This document shows, in pieces, positions 9,452 through 18,855 of a stretch of 64,000 nucleotides of DNA. The position numbers and the translations under genes were made by a program. Below the pieces are notes generated by a model. The model was not told the origin of the DNA, ran no database searches, and worked only from the letters and a program-made list of their open reading frames with translations. Position 1 is the stretch's first letter. Each line of letters opens with the position of its first letter. The DNA is from Acidianus sp. HS-5 (GTDB taxonomy: Archaea; Thermoproteota; Thermoprotei_A; Sulfolobales; Sulfolobaceae), in assembly GCF_021655615.1 (NCBI RefSeq), contig NZ_AP025245.1:434001-498000 (forward strand), read 5' to 3'.

Positions 9452-10486
9452 TTAACTCACTTCCGTTTCCAAGTATGGTAATCTTGGGTTAACATACGAG
9501 ATTATTTTATGCTTTCCTTTTCCTTGATTAGTTAGTGAAAACGCGTTTGACACTGCTTCTAATAGTTCAGAGGCAAAATCTTTATCGAACCTCCTAGTCA
9601 GTAAATAACTAAAAACACCAAGATCTTTAACAAATTTAACTGCCTGAGCATATGAAAGCCACTTATCTGGAGTTATCATTATCGACTCCGTATCTACTAC
9701 CTTAGCCCCATTCTCATTAACGACTATGTCCTTGCTTGGAATTAGACCTAGTGTATAAAAGTACTTCTTTTTCATTACCCCCACGGAAGTATTGAGTAAA
9801 ACATACGAAAATTCGGCGATATTTGTGAAACATTTGACTAACCAATCCTTTATCCCGGGTCTTACAATTTCATCTGGGATTTCTTCGAAACTTACGCTGT
9901 ACAACCCTTTTTGCGCTCTAAACCCGGGGTAAAATTCCCTAATTTCTTGAAATACTTTCTTTCCTCCTATCGTGTAATTATGGCTCACTGTCGCAAGCGT
10001 TTTAGTTATTAAATAAGCCTTACTAGTTCTATCAAATATGGCTGAAACTCTCTCAGAGTTCCTTGCAAACTCGTAACTTTGTCCGCCTACGGGCTTATCC
10101 CCAAACCACAGTAAATCAGGGATTATGACTGCGTCTTCTTCAGTAAAAGCCTTGAGCTTTTCCAACGCCTTTGACCTTAAATGTTGTAAGTCTTTTATTC
10201 TTGTACCTGCGCCTTTAATTTCTATGCCGTATTTAGAATTAAGTGGTATTTTTATTCCTGCACTTACCAAGGATTTATTTGGGACGTAAACGTTTCTCCC
10301 TCCACTACGATATCCCTCTACTTCAACTACTTCTGTCCTTCCTCCTTTAGGCAATTCTATATATTTTAATAAAGAATTAGGTAAAAATACAGGGATATCT
10401 GTGTCTTTTTCTATTATTGCTACTAACGTTTCTTTATTCTTTTCATTCTCTATTTCATGGAGAACGAATTCACTTATTGAAGTCAT
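9452..10486 (-). CDS. Hypothetical protein, possibly a divergent kinase-fold enzyme
   Basis: 344 aa, soluble and without a signal peptide. I do not recognise the family with confidence. Two features weakly recall protein-kinase-like folds of the SelO/YdiU type: a glycine-containing stretch IEIKGAGTR at about 88-96, and a late segment, SKDIVVNENGAKVVDTESI, resembling a catalytic-loop and metal-binding Asp region. The gene follows a small gene on the same strand after an 11-bp gap, so the two are probably one transcript. A regulator/effector or toxin-antitoxin pair is one possibility, with only context behind it. Confidence 0.6.
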   Translation of the reverse strand: MTSISEFVLHEIENEKNKETLVAIIEKDTDIPVFLPNSLLKYIELPKGGRTEVVEVEGYRSGGRNVYVPNKSLVSAGIKIPLNSKYGIEIKGAGTRIKDLQHLRSKALEKLKAFTEEDAVIIPDLLWFGDKPVGGQSYEFARNSERVSAIFDRTSKAYLITKTLATVSHNYTIGGKKVFQEIREFYPGFRAQKGLYSVSFEEIPDEIVRPGIKDWLVKCFTNIAEFSYVLLNTSVGVMKKKYFYTLGLIPSKDIVVNENGAKVVDTESIMITPDKWLSYAQAVKFVKDLGVFSYLLTRRFDKDFASELLEAVSNAFSLTNQGKGKHKIISYVNPRLPYLETEVS

Positions 10487-10497
10487 TCTCCATCACG

Positions 10498-10863
10498 TCA
10501 TGAAGTCGTATCAGTAAATTGCTTTTCCATCTTAGTGATAAGAGAATAACGGGGACATAAGAAAAGAGGGGTAGTACGCCCCATTATTAAACTTAATGTT
10601 ACAGACAGTAATCCGAGAAATCTACTAAGAATGATCGTTCTAGACAAGTATTGAAGGCCTAATGGAGAGTAATTTGTGAAACCCGTTTTTCTTCTTACTC
10701 TCCAAAGATACGCAGTTACAGGTCCAATATCGTAAATTATTGGTCTTCCAGTCATATTTTCAAATTCTAATATTGCAAATACGTCTGGGTCTTCGGTTAA
10801 TATGTTAGATAAAGAACACAACACTCTATTATGTTCTCTCACAAAATTCTTTAATTTAATCAT
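10498..10863 (-). CDS. Small hypothetical protein, probable operon partner of 9452-10486
   Basis: 121 aa. The middle part (YDIGPVTAYLWRVRRKTG) has the spacing and basic character of a helix-turn-helix. A hydrophobic stretch follows (FLGLLSVTLSLIMG), and the tail is irregular, which may mean that the 3-prime end has been altered. The upstream DNA has an ATATATTATT TATA-like box about 20-27 bp before the ATG, fitting a leaderless start. I infer DNA binding only weakly. The order, small protein first and large protein second, is what regulator/effector pairs often show. Confidence 0.5.
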   Translation of the reverse strand: MIKLKNFVREHNRVLCSLSNILTEDPDVFAILEFENMTGRPIIYDIGPVTAYLWRVRRKTGFTNYSPLGLQYLSRTIILSRFLGLLSVTLSLIMGRTTPLFLCPRYSLITKMEKQFTDTTS

Positions 10864-10921
10864 ACAAATAATGAAATAATATATTATTTAAATCTTTCTA
10901 AAATACAGGATTGGTAGGCAT

Positions 10922-10965
10922 ACTAAAACTTACTTTCATATCAACGTTTGATTTAGAATTTTTAA
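10922..10965 (-). repeat. Family A internal fragment, reversed
   Basis: The + strand here reads AAAACTTACTTTCATATC then AACGTTTGATTTAGAATTTT, which is the reverse complement of the family A interior. The ends are missing. It lies about 95 bp upstream of the 11060 surface gene. Confidence 0.55.
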
Positions 10966-11059
10966 TAAGAACCAATGGCTTAACATCTAATTATACAATA
11001 GAGCATTTCAAAAGATTATCCTTTTATACTCATATTGTTTAATTCTATGCAATGGAGAA

Positions 11060-14000
11060 GTGATAAAAACGAAATATAATAAAGGAACCAAGTTAGTAAG
11101 TCTCCTATTATTGGCTCTTCTACTATTTCCTCAAGCGTTAGGAAGTTTCCCCACAATTTTTAATCATTCTGGACCAGTTCCTCAAAATAATGTTACGACA
11201 CAACAGTTTAACCGGCAGGTTTTTCAAAATTATATGCAATTAGATCTCCAATATTGGCTATCACACGCAAATTATAGGCAAGTCTCTGAGGAAAGTCCCT
11301 TTTCTCAGTCCGGTAACGTAGTTTTTACTCAGACGGGCATACCAAATGGGAATGTGTGGGTTGTTAGGATATTCTCTAAAGGAAACGACTGCATAGCTAG
11401 GTACACTAGTGATTCTAGTCGACTAGCGTTCAATCTCCCTAATGGTAAATACATTTATGCTGTAAATTCATGTAACCCTTTATATGTTACTAGTAACGCT
11501 GTTGACGTTTTAAATGTGCAAGGTAACGCAGACGTGTCAATTCATTTTGTTCCGGCACCATGGGCAGGAGGACCTAACGGTTATCATCCTTATGAACCGA
11601 TAAGCGGATACCAAACAGTTACGCTAGCTCTTTGTCCGACTGATGGACCTGAAGGCTTGAGTTTCGGTGCCATGAATTCGACTCTCGAATTCTGCGTATA
11701 TTTAGGCTCTACTGAAATTTACTCCAAAGTTATAGTGGGTCATCCATTCTCCCTAGTTTCAATAACGCCTAACAACGATTACGGTTACGTGAATTTCAAT
11801 TATTCTGGGCAAGGGATGAAATTGGTGGTCAAAAACTTAGGCCCTTCCACTGGATATTACGCTTACAGTCTCTGGGACTATTATATAGACAATTATACTG
11901 CCTCACTCATAACTATCCCACCACAATTTGCAGCAAACTTCGGTCCTGTTAACTTTAATGTAAATAAGAATACGGGGATCTCGTTCTTAGTAAAAGCACC
12001 AAATTACACACGTGCCTATCCCTTGACACTTTGGATAGGAGAAGGGTTCTACTATCCAAATGGTAAGGGCTGGTGGGCTCAAATTGGCTTTGGCAATTGG
12101 TATAATGGTTCTTCAGGCTCTTTCTATATATCATATCCTTTTTTGTCAGCATTTTCAAACATATTTCCAGGTATAGCTATTTCAGATACTAATTATCCCC
12201 TTATACCTGGAGATATTTATAACTTTACTATGGCACTTATTTCTAATACAACTTGGGGAGTGTTTATAAATGGCACACCCATTATATGCCCTGAATTTAA
12301 CGGTTATTTTAACGCAACCACTACATGTTCTAACGGAGGATTCGACCTAGGATTCGAGGTCTTGACTGAGGCTAGAATAGGTTCTGAGAACGCGACCTGC
12401 TTCATCTCAAATCCTGTAACAGTAATTCAAGGGATGGAGATGAAAATTGGGAATCAATGGGTGAAAGTCCCTAACCTAGGAATGGGTGTAATTGGAGAAA
12501 ATTGGTGGACTATAGGGACCTCATATTCCCCTGGCATGACTTTATACAGTGTACAAGGCAATATTCAGAATAGTAGTATACCTCCGGGGGAATTAGTATT
12601 TACTAAATATAATAACTTAATGATGGACATCCCTGTTCATTGTGGTTATCCAACAACATACCCGGTTTACGGTAGTTTCAACTATCCAGATATGACTTAC
12701 AATACAAAGCTCAATTACTTTAACGCCACAGTCTCTCAAGGGATGTTGAAAATTACTGTAAACCAGAACCAGACTGTATTATCTATCTTCTCGTTGAACT
12801 CTCAAGGGATATTAACATCCTTCAAAAGTTATTTATTTAATAAAGGGGTCTATTATCTACCTTTACCGCAAAACGTCAGTAAGCTAGCGATATCTGCCTC
12901 GAGTACACAAGGGATCTACTGTTTTAATTCAGTACAAAGCTTTGGTGACTACGTAGAGGAAATATCATTGGATAACATGATACCGCATCAAGTCACTTTC
13001 GTTGAATCCGGCTTACCGCCGGGCACTCTATGGTCAGTAACTTTTGACGGGCAAGAGGAATCGTCTTCGTCTCCAACAATAACATTCAGTGTACCTCCGG
13101 GTACATATTCCTACAACATAAGCAATGTATCAGGGTATGCTGTCTCACAACCCACTGGGGTCGTGACCGTGACTACTTCCAACGTTATAATAAATATTTC
13201 CTTCACTCCTTTATATAGCGTAACTTTCAAGGAGTCAGGTCTACCGTTTGGGTCTGCCTGGTCGGTCACTTTCAACGGGACGACCAAGATTTCCACCTCT
13301 AACACCATAACATTCGTGGTATCAAGTGGAATTTACTCTTATCAAGTGTACTCAGCGTATTATACCTCATTACCTTCTCAAGGGACTATTCACGTGACAT
13401 CAAATGAGACTGTCCAAGTGGACTTTGCCCCGAAAAACTTTACTATAACTTTTGTGGAAAGCGGTCTGCCTGAGGGTACTGTTTGGTCAGTCTGCGTCAA
13501 CGGTATTGTAAGGAACTCTACAACGGATAAGATATGCTTCCTTTTACCTTACGGGCACTATGAATATAAGGTGTTCAACGTAACGGAATACGGTGTAACA
13601 CCGTATACGGGTTACGTTAATTTGACCCATAATGTGACGTTAAGCGTAGGATTCTACGTTTTACGCTATAACGTTACTTTCAGAGAAGTAGGGTTGCCTA
13701 ATGGCGTGATATGGTACGTCTGCGTGAACGGGACAAAATATAACAGTAGCATGGGCTATATCACGTTAACACTACCCGTTGGGATTTACGTGTATAGGGT
13801 ATTCTCGGCCCACTATATACCTAACGTTAGCGAGGGTACGGTAAACCTAACAGAAAAACAATTAATTTGCTTGGAGTTCATGCCCATGAATTACACTCTA
13901 ATTTTGGTGGAAAGCGGTTTGCCAAAGGGATATGAGTGGGTGGTTGACATAAACGGTGCTAATTATACTACTGTTTCTGGAGGGTTTAACATAACGTTAC

Positions 14001-14506
14001 CTTACGGTGAATATAAAGTAGAGGTGTACTCTAAGTATTACGTAGTGTCACCCGAGGAAGAGGAAATTACCTTATGTAAGAATAACGAAGTCGTGTTTAA
14101 GTTTGTCCCTGAGAACTTTACAATAACATTTGAAGAAACAGGTTTGCCCAGCGGTGTGTCATGGACTGTATGCATAAACGGGAGGAATTACACTACTAAA
14201 TCGTCTTCGATGAGTATAACTATGCCATACGGCAATTATTCTTATAGGGTATTCACCACAAGTAATGGGTACGTACCAAACATTACTGAAGGTATGTTGA
14301 CATTAACTAAGACTGAAATAATATCATCAACGTATAAACAAATTATGACAACATCTACTACGACCACTTCAACGACGACAACATCTAGTATTGTGACATC
14401 TCCGTCTAACACAAAGCCCCAAAGTAACCTAGGTCTTGTATTAAGCATAGTTGTAATAATTATAGTAATAGCAGCTGTAGCTATATTCCTAATAAGAAAG
14501 AAGTAA
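11060..14506 (+). CDS. Large surface protein with six tandem ESGLP modules
   Basis: 1148 aa. A signal segment covers about 12-28. An N-terminal region of about 620 residues, rich in Asn, Tyr and aromatic beta strands, has many N-glycosylation sequons. Six modules of about 75 residues follow, each opening with VTFxESGLPxGxxWSV or a variant, then a short Thr/Ser stalk and a C-terminal helix ending IRKK. Single copies of the same module occur in the propeller proteins at 2584, 5603 and 15897. The N-terminal part is unfamiliar; its WWAQIGFGNWYNG region could be a lectin-like jelly roll, but this is a guess. The GTG start has GGAG just upstream, and the two nearby ATG codons are out of frame or quickly stopped. 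Confidence 0.8.
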   Translation: MIKTKYNKGTKLVSLLLLALLLFPQALGSFPTIFNHSGPVPQNNVTTQQFNRQVFQNYMQLDLQYWLSHANYRQVSEESPFSQSGNVVFTQTGIPNGNVWVVRIFSKGNDCIARYTSDSSRLAFNLPNGKYIYAVNSCNPLYVTSNAVDVLNVQGNADVSIHFVPAPWAGGPNGYHPYEPISGYQTVTLALCPTDGPEGLSFGAMNSTLEFCVYLGSTEIYSKVIVGHPFSLVSITPNNDYGYVNFNYSGQGMKLVVKNLGPSTGYYAYSLWDYYIDNYTASLITIPPQFAANFGPVNFNVNKNTGISFLVKAPNYTRAYPLTLWIGEGFYYPNGKGWWAQIGFGNWYNGSSGSFYISYPFLSAFSNIFPGIAISDTNYPLIPGDIYNFTMALISNTTWGVFINGTPIICPEFNGYFNATTTCSNGGFDLGFEVLTEARIGSENATCFISNPVTVIQGMEMKIGNQWVKVPNLGMGVIGENWWTIGTSYSPGMTLYSVQGNIQNSSIPPGELVFTKYNNLMMDIPVHCGYPTTYPVYGSFNYPDMTYNTKLNYFNATVSQGMLKITVNQNQTVLSIFSLNSQGILTSFKSYLFNKGVYYLPLPQNVSKLAISASSTQGIYCFNSVQSFGDYVEEISLDNMIPHQVTFVESGLPPGTLWSVTFDGQEESSSSPTITFSVPPGTYSYNISNVSGYAVSQPTGVVTVTTSNVIINISFTPLYSVTFKESGLPFGSAWSVTFNGTTKISTSNTITFVVSSGIYSYQVYSAYYTSLPSQGTIHVTSNETVQVDFAPKNFTITFVESGLPEGTVWSVCVNGIVRNSTTDKICFLLPYGHYEYKVFNVTEYGVTPYTGYVNLTHNVTLSVGFYVLRYNVTFREVGLPNGVIWYVCVNGTKYNSSMGYITLTLPVGIYVYRVFSAHYIPNVSEGTVNLTEKQLICLEFMPMNYTLILVESGLPKGYEWVVDINGANYTTVSGGFNITLPYGEYKVEVYSKYYVVSPEEEEITLCKNNEVVFKFVPENFTITFEETGLPSGVSWTVCINGRNYTTKSSSMSITMPYGNYSYRVFTTSNGYVPNITEGMLTLTKTEIISSTYKQIMTTSTTTTSTTTTSSIVTSPSNTKPQSNLGLVLSIVVIIIVIAAVAIFLIRKK

Positions 14507-14520
14507 AAATCTTTTCTTCC

Positions 14521-14649
14521 TGTTTTGTTGTGCACTTCAATTTCTTTAGGTGTTAGACCCGTTAACTTTTCTTAAATTCAAAATCAGACGTTGTGTTAAA
14601 AGTGAGTTTTACGTTAATTTTGATAGAAATTGAAGTATTCCACAAAGCA
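14521..14649 (+). repeat. Family A MITE-like element with 9-bp target duplication
   Basis: 129 bp from TGTTTTGTTG to CCACAAAGCA. It is flanked on both sides by the identical 9-mer TTTTCTTCC (14512-14520 and 14650-14658). This is direct evidence that family A copies insert by transposition and duplicate 9 bp. It lies just after the stop codon of the large surface gene and is probably among the youngest copies in the window. Confidence 0.92.
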
Positions 14650-14679
14650 TTTTCTTCCCATTTAGTTTTTTCCTAGTGT

Positions 14680-14771
14680 TGTCTTGTTGCGTACTCCAAT
14701 TTCTTTAGGTGTTAAGCCCGTTAGCTTTTATTAAATCAGACGCTAAATTAAAAGTAATTTTAATAAAAATC
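14680..14771 (+). repeat. Family A element lacking its right end
   Basis: Starts CTTGTTGCGTACTCCAATTTC and continues through TTAGGTGTTAAGCCCGTTAG to AAAGTAATTTTAATAAAAAT. The right terminus is missing because a family B left end follows at once. Confidence 0.65.
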
Positions 14772-14775
14772 TGGT

Positions 14776-15358
14776 ATGTCCTTGTGCAGCCACCTTAGTA
14801 GTAAAATTTTTGGAATTAGAAATGCCTTATTTAACGGTAAATTATTTGGATATAGTGCTGGGTGATGAGGTCTACGGCTTAGAGGACTGTCAAGTATTAC
14901 CTCACGACCTTATTAAATCAGGTTTATCCAGAGGTCTGGGCGTCATTAAATTAGGCTTATTTAACGGGAGTGCAGGATATTAGATACTGATCATATATAG
15001 CTTTTATCGGAAAATCCTTGCAAAGTTAGATAACCTTAAAAATATTTTAATAGTAATAGAAGAGAAATTAACTATAAAGCCTGAGAAGTCTTCATTGTAA
15101 AATGGGCAAGATTTGTTTTATCATAGTGTAAAAATGAAAATATTTGAGTAAATAGAAATTCCCGTAAACTGTTACACATATAGTCTTTTTCATAATAGTT
15201 GCTAAGGACTAACTTTACCTTAAGAAGTTAAAAGTGAACTAAATAATGAAAGCTGTAAGATGTGCTTCTTGTCGATAAAATCTTTATCCTTAGCATTTAC
15301 TATAAAAAAGACTACAATATTACTAGAAATTATCAAATAGGACGACTGCATGAGAACA
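14776..15358 (+). repeat. Family B element interrupted by a family D element
   Basis: The left part (TGTCCTTGTGCAGCCACCTT onward, to about 14985) and the right terminus (AATAGGACGACTGCATGAGA...ACA, about 15323-15358) belong to family B. Between them, at about 14990-15322, lies family D, recognisable by AGCTTTTATCGGAAAATCCT and TAGTCTTTTTCATAATAG. The composite is about 583 bp where an uninterrupted B copy is 279 bp, so D appears to have inserted into B. Confidence 0.7.
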
Positions 15359-15802
15359 GCCCCGACTAAAGAGTTAGACTAAAGATCCGGAAACGCTATA
15401 CATAATTGGGAGTGCTGGAACTAATTTGTCCCAGATCCCTCCTCATGGAAAAACGTTTAGAGAGGACCAAGTAAATTAGCTTAGGGGCAGACCTGGTGAA
15501 GTCCCGGTTGAACTTCGTCCGTTTGAGTCCTCACGTTTCATATGATTAGGTTTTGCCATAAATACAAAATTTTCTCTAGAAATTTGCATTCTCTCAACTT
15601 TTTCCGTTCTCATTTTTTACCCTAAAAATGATATCCCCATACTGACGTAAAAGTAGAACGACTATTGTAATAAAATAATATCTGGACATGACCATTCTAA
15701 AGGTAAACTTTAAGTCTACCTAGATGGGGCAAGTCACGGTTTTACTAAGACTTAAAGACTTGTGAACCACTTTTCCTTCCCAGCTAAGGAATATTCACGT
15801 GA
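15359..15802. other. Gap upstream of the 14-blade gene, with an unexplained GC-richer patch
   Basis: No ORF or known repeat was found. At about 15415-15545 the DNA is richer in G and C than its surroundings and contains short complementary arms: GAGGAC with GTCCTC, and GAAGT with ACTTC. It could be a structured RNA or a remnant of a mobile gene. The end of the gap, from 15803, is the duplicated promoter region. Confidence 0.4.
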
Positions 15803-15896
15803 CTAATAAACTTAACTTGTGGACTTGAACTGCTCGTGGAGTAAGTGATGCTTAAATTTTCGAAATGTTTAATAACCTAAACAAAAAAGTTTACCT
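15803..15896 (+). promoter_or_regulatory. Duplicated promoter region of the 14-blade gene
   Basis: The same 94 bp as at 4015-4108, in inverted orientation. It contains GTTTAATAAC about 30 bp before the ATG as a TATA-like box. Homology with the other copy starts abruptly near 15803, marking one edge of the duplicated block. Confidence 0.7.
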
Positions 15897-18335
15897 ATGG
15901 TATTAAAAGGTTATAAAGTTGAGAAAAAATTCGTAATTAACCTCATACTCTCCCTGGCTTTATTAGTTTCAGTTATTACTCCTGTGACGTTAGTAGGACA
16001 CGGTGAGACTAACGCAACGAGCAATAACTCAAGCCTGGGCTACGTTAAGTACACCCTCCTGTTATTTAATAACACTCTGATTAAAGGTAACTATTGCGGT
16101 CCAAATTTGGGAGGTTATCCAAGGGGAATAGTTTATGATCCCAGTAATGGTTATTTATACGTTACGGATTATGGTTCCGGCTCTGTATCTGTCATAGATC
16201 CTGCTAACAATTCTGTAATCGCTACCATAGGGGTTGGAGGTGGTCCATTGGGAATAGTTTATGATCCCAATAACGGTTATTTGTACGTTACGGATTATGG
16301 TTCCGGCTCTGTATCTGTCATAGATCCTGCTAACAATTCTGTAATCGCTACCATAGGGGTTGGAGGTGGTCCATGGGGAATAGTTTATGATCCCAATAAC
16401 GGTTATTTGTACGTTACGAACTGTCGTTCTGGCTCCGTATCTGTTATAGATCCTGTGAACAATTCCGTAATCGCCACCATAGAAATAAGTATAGGGAAAT
16501 TTGCAAGTCGTCCGAATGGAATAGTTTATGACCCCAATAACGGTTATTTATACGTTATGGGCTGTGATTCCGGCTACGTATCTGTCATAGATCCTGCTAA
16601 CAATTCTGTAATAACAAACATAGAAGTTATAGAAGGTTCACATGGAATAGTTTATGATCCCAATAACGGTTATTTATACGTTACTTCTGGTTTTGGTTAT
16701 TGTAACAGCGTATGGGTCATAGATCCTAATAGCAACTCAGTAATCGCCAAAATAGGAGTTGGAAGTGGTCCATTTGGAATAGTTTATGATCCAAGTAATG
16801 GTTATTTATACGTTACGGATTCTGGTTCTAACTCCGTATCTGTCATAAATCCTGCTAACAATTCTGTAATCGCTACCATAAGAGTTGAAATTGATCCATG
16901 TGATATAGCCTATGATCCCAGTAATGGTTATTTATACGTTACGAATTATGGTTTTAATTCTGTTTTGGTTATAGATCCTGCTAACAATTCTGTAATCGCT
17001 ACCATAAGAGTTGAAATTTATCCATGGGGAATAGTTTATGACCCCAATAACGGTTATTTATACGTTACGGGTTCTAATTCTGGCTCCGTATCGGTTATAG
17101 ATCCTGCTAGCAATTCCGTGATTTCCACCATAGGATTTGGAAGTAGTCCACGGGGAATAGTTTATGATCCCAATAACGGTTATTTATACGTTACTTGCGG
17201 TTCTAACTCCGTATCTGTGATAGATCCTGCTAGTAATTCTATAATCGCTACCATAAGAGTTGGAAGTAATCCATTGGGAATAGCCTATGATCCCAGTAAT
17301 GGTTATTTATACGTTACGGATTCTGGTTCTAACTCCGTATCTGTCATAAATCCTGCTAACAATTCTGTAATAACAAACATAGAAGTTGGATGTAATCCAT
17401 GGGGAATAGTTTATGATCCCAATAACGGTTATTTGTACGTTACGAACTGTCGTTCTGGCTCCGTATCTGTTATAGATCCTGTGAACAATTCTGTGATTTC
17501 CACCATAGAAATAAGGATAGAAGAATTTGCAAATCGTCCGAATGGAATAGTTTATGATCCCAATAACGGTTATTTATACGTTACGGATTATGGTTCCGGC
17601 CACGTATCTGTTATAGATCCTGCTAACAATTCTGTAATAACAAACATACAAGTTGGATGTATTAATATATGTGGAACAACTAATCCACGGGGAATAGTTT
17701 ATGATCCCAGTAATGGTTATTTATACGTTACGGTTCCTTGTTTTAGATACGTATCTGTTATAGATCCTGTGAACAATTCCGTAATAACAGACATAGGAGT
17801 TGGACATGGGCCACAGGGAATAGTTTATGATCCCAACAACGGTTATTTGTACGTTGCAGATTGTGGTGCTGGAGCCATAAGTATAATCTCTACATCGGCC
17901 AAGACACTATGTTACTCGGTCACTTTCACTGAAAATGGGTTACCCCCGGGAACTCTTTGGTCAGTAACTTTGAACGGCGTCACTAAGACTTCTACTTCAA
18001 ATACTATAGTATTTAAAGAGCCTAACGGCTTTTATTTATACACTATAGGTTCAGTGCATGGATACACTGTATCTCAGTCGTCCGGTACAGTAACCGTTAG
18101 TGGTTCTAACGTTGTTTTGAGTACAACGTTCACTCAGATATCTACACGGACGTCAACAACTACCCCTACAAGTACTCAAACTACTACGCAGACAAGCGCT
18201 ACAAGTGTTATACCACCTATAACTTCGCCTACTCCAAGCACTACTTCACCCTCTATCTCCCCAATAATCTATGTAATAGTTGCTGTGGTCGTAATAGTTG
18301 TTGGAGTCGCTGTAGTCCTAACAAGGAGGAAGTAA
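15897..18335 (+). CDS. Fourteen-blade (double 7-bladed) propeller surface protein
   Basis: 812 aa. The order is a signal segment at about 12-35, fourteen tandem units of about 41-48 residues (GIVYDPNNGYLYVT...SVSVIDPANNSVIATI), one ENGLPPGTLWSVTL module, a Thr-rich stalk and a C-terminal helix ending TRRK. Fourteen units equal two complete seven-bladed propellers. Units 1 and 2 are almost identical in DNA. Units 3-4 resemble units 11-12, with the same rare insertion (FASRPN/FANRPN), so blocks of repeats have been duplicated. The first 80 residues match the protein at 2584-4014. A surface location is well supported; the ligand is unknown. Confidence 0.88.
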   Translation: MVLKGYKVEKKFVINLILSLALLVSVITPVTLVGHGETNATSNNSSLGYVKYTLLLFNNTLIKGNYCGPNLGGYPRGIVYDPSNGYLYVTDYGSGSVSVIDPANNSVIATIGVGGGPLGIVYDPNNGYLYVTDYGSGSVSVIDPANNSVIATIGVGGGPWGIVYDPNNGYLYVTNCRSGSVSVIDPVNNSVIATIEISIGKFASRPNGIVYDPNNGYLYVMGCDSGYVSVIDPANNSVITNIEVIEGSHGIVYDPNNGYLYVTSGFGYCNSVWVIDPNSNSVIAKIGVGSGPFGIVYDPSNGYLYVTDSGSNSVSVINPANNSVIATIRVEIDPCDIAYDPSNGYLYVTNYGFNSVLVIDPANNSVIATIRVEIYPWGIVYDPNNGYLYVTGSNSGSVSVIDPASNSVISTIGFGSSPRGIVYDPNNGYLYVTCGSNSVSVIDPASNSIIATIRVGSNPLGIAYDPSNGYLYVTDSGSNSVSVINPANNSVITNIEVGCNPWGIVYDPNNGYLYVTNCRSGSVSVIDPVNNSVISTIEIRIEEFANRPNGIVYDPNNGYLYVTDYGSGHVSVIDPANNSVITNIQVGCINICGTTNPRGIVYDPSNGYLYVTVPCFRYVSVIDPVNNSVITDIGVGHGPQGIVYDPNNGYLYVADCGAGAISIISTSAKTLCYSVTFTENGLPPGTLWSVTLNGVTKTSTSNTIVFKEPNGFYLYTIGSVHGYTVSQSSGTVTVSGSNVVLSTTFTQISTRTSTTTPTSTQTTTQTSATSVIPPITSPTPSTTSPSISPIIYVIVAVVVIVVGVAVVLTRRK

Positions 18336-18456
18336 AATAAGTAAATACCTTTTTTAATGTTTGTATCATGATAGACGTATTTAATGAATACGTAGTAATC
18401 TGCTTTGTAGGGTCATGATCTCATGGGTCATCTTGTTTTAGCTTTATCTAATATGC

Positions 18457-18585
18457 TAGTTTGTTGGTCCCTTCAATTTCTTTAGGTGTTAGACCCGTTG
18501 ACTTTTCTTAAATTCAAAATCAGACGTTGCGTTAAAAGTGAGTTTTACGTTAATTTTGATAAAAATTGAACTATTCCCCAAAGCA
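18457..18585 (+). repeat. Family A MITE-like element within the composite
   Basis: Runs from TAGTTTGTTGG to CCCCAAAGCA. Its interior is nearly identical to that of the 14521 copy (CCCGTTGACTTTTCTTAAATT, GTGAGTTTTACGTTAATTTT), so these two copies are close relatives. Confidence 0.8.
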
Positions 18586-18855
18586 CTATGCTTATAGCTT
18601 TTATCGGAAAATCCTTGCAGAGTTAGATAACCTTAAAAACAATTTAATAGAAGAGAAATTAAATAGCTCACTGTAAAGCCTAAGATCTTTTCGTCGGATA
18701 AGAGTTATTTTATCACATCACAAAATGAAAATATTTAAGCAATAAAATTCCGTAAGCTGCTAATACTCTCATCAAATAGGTTTTATTCAACTGGTTTTCC
18801 GCCGAGGGTAGATATAGTCTTTTTCATAATAACTATAAAGGGCTAGCCTTAAGAA

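Noticed and set aside
15500..15545. tRNA-like GTTTGAGTCC
   Set aside because: The flanking bases do not pair as a T stem and no acceptor stem or anticodon arm can be built.
16117..17880. Tandem repeats that might be taken for a CRISPR array
   Set aside because: The units are about 126 bp or more, stay in frame and encode propeller blades; there are no spacers.
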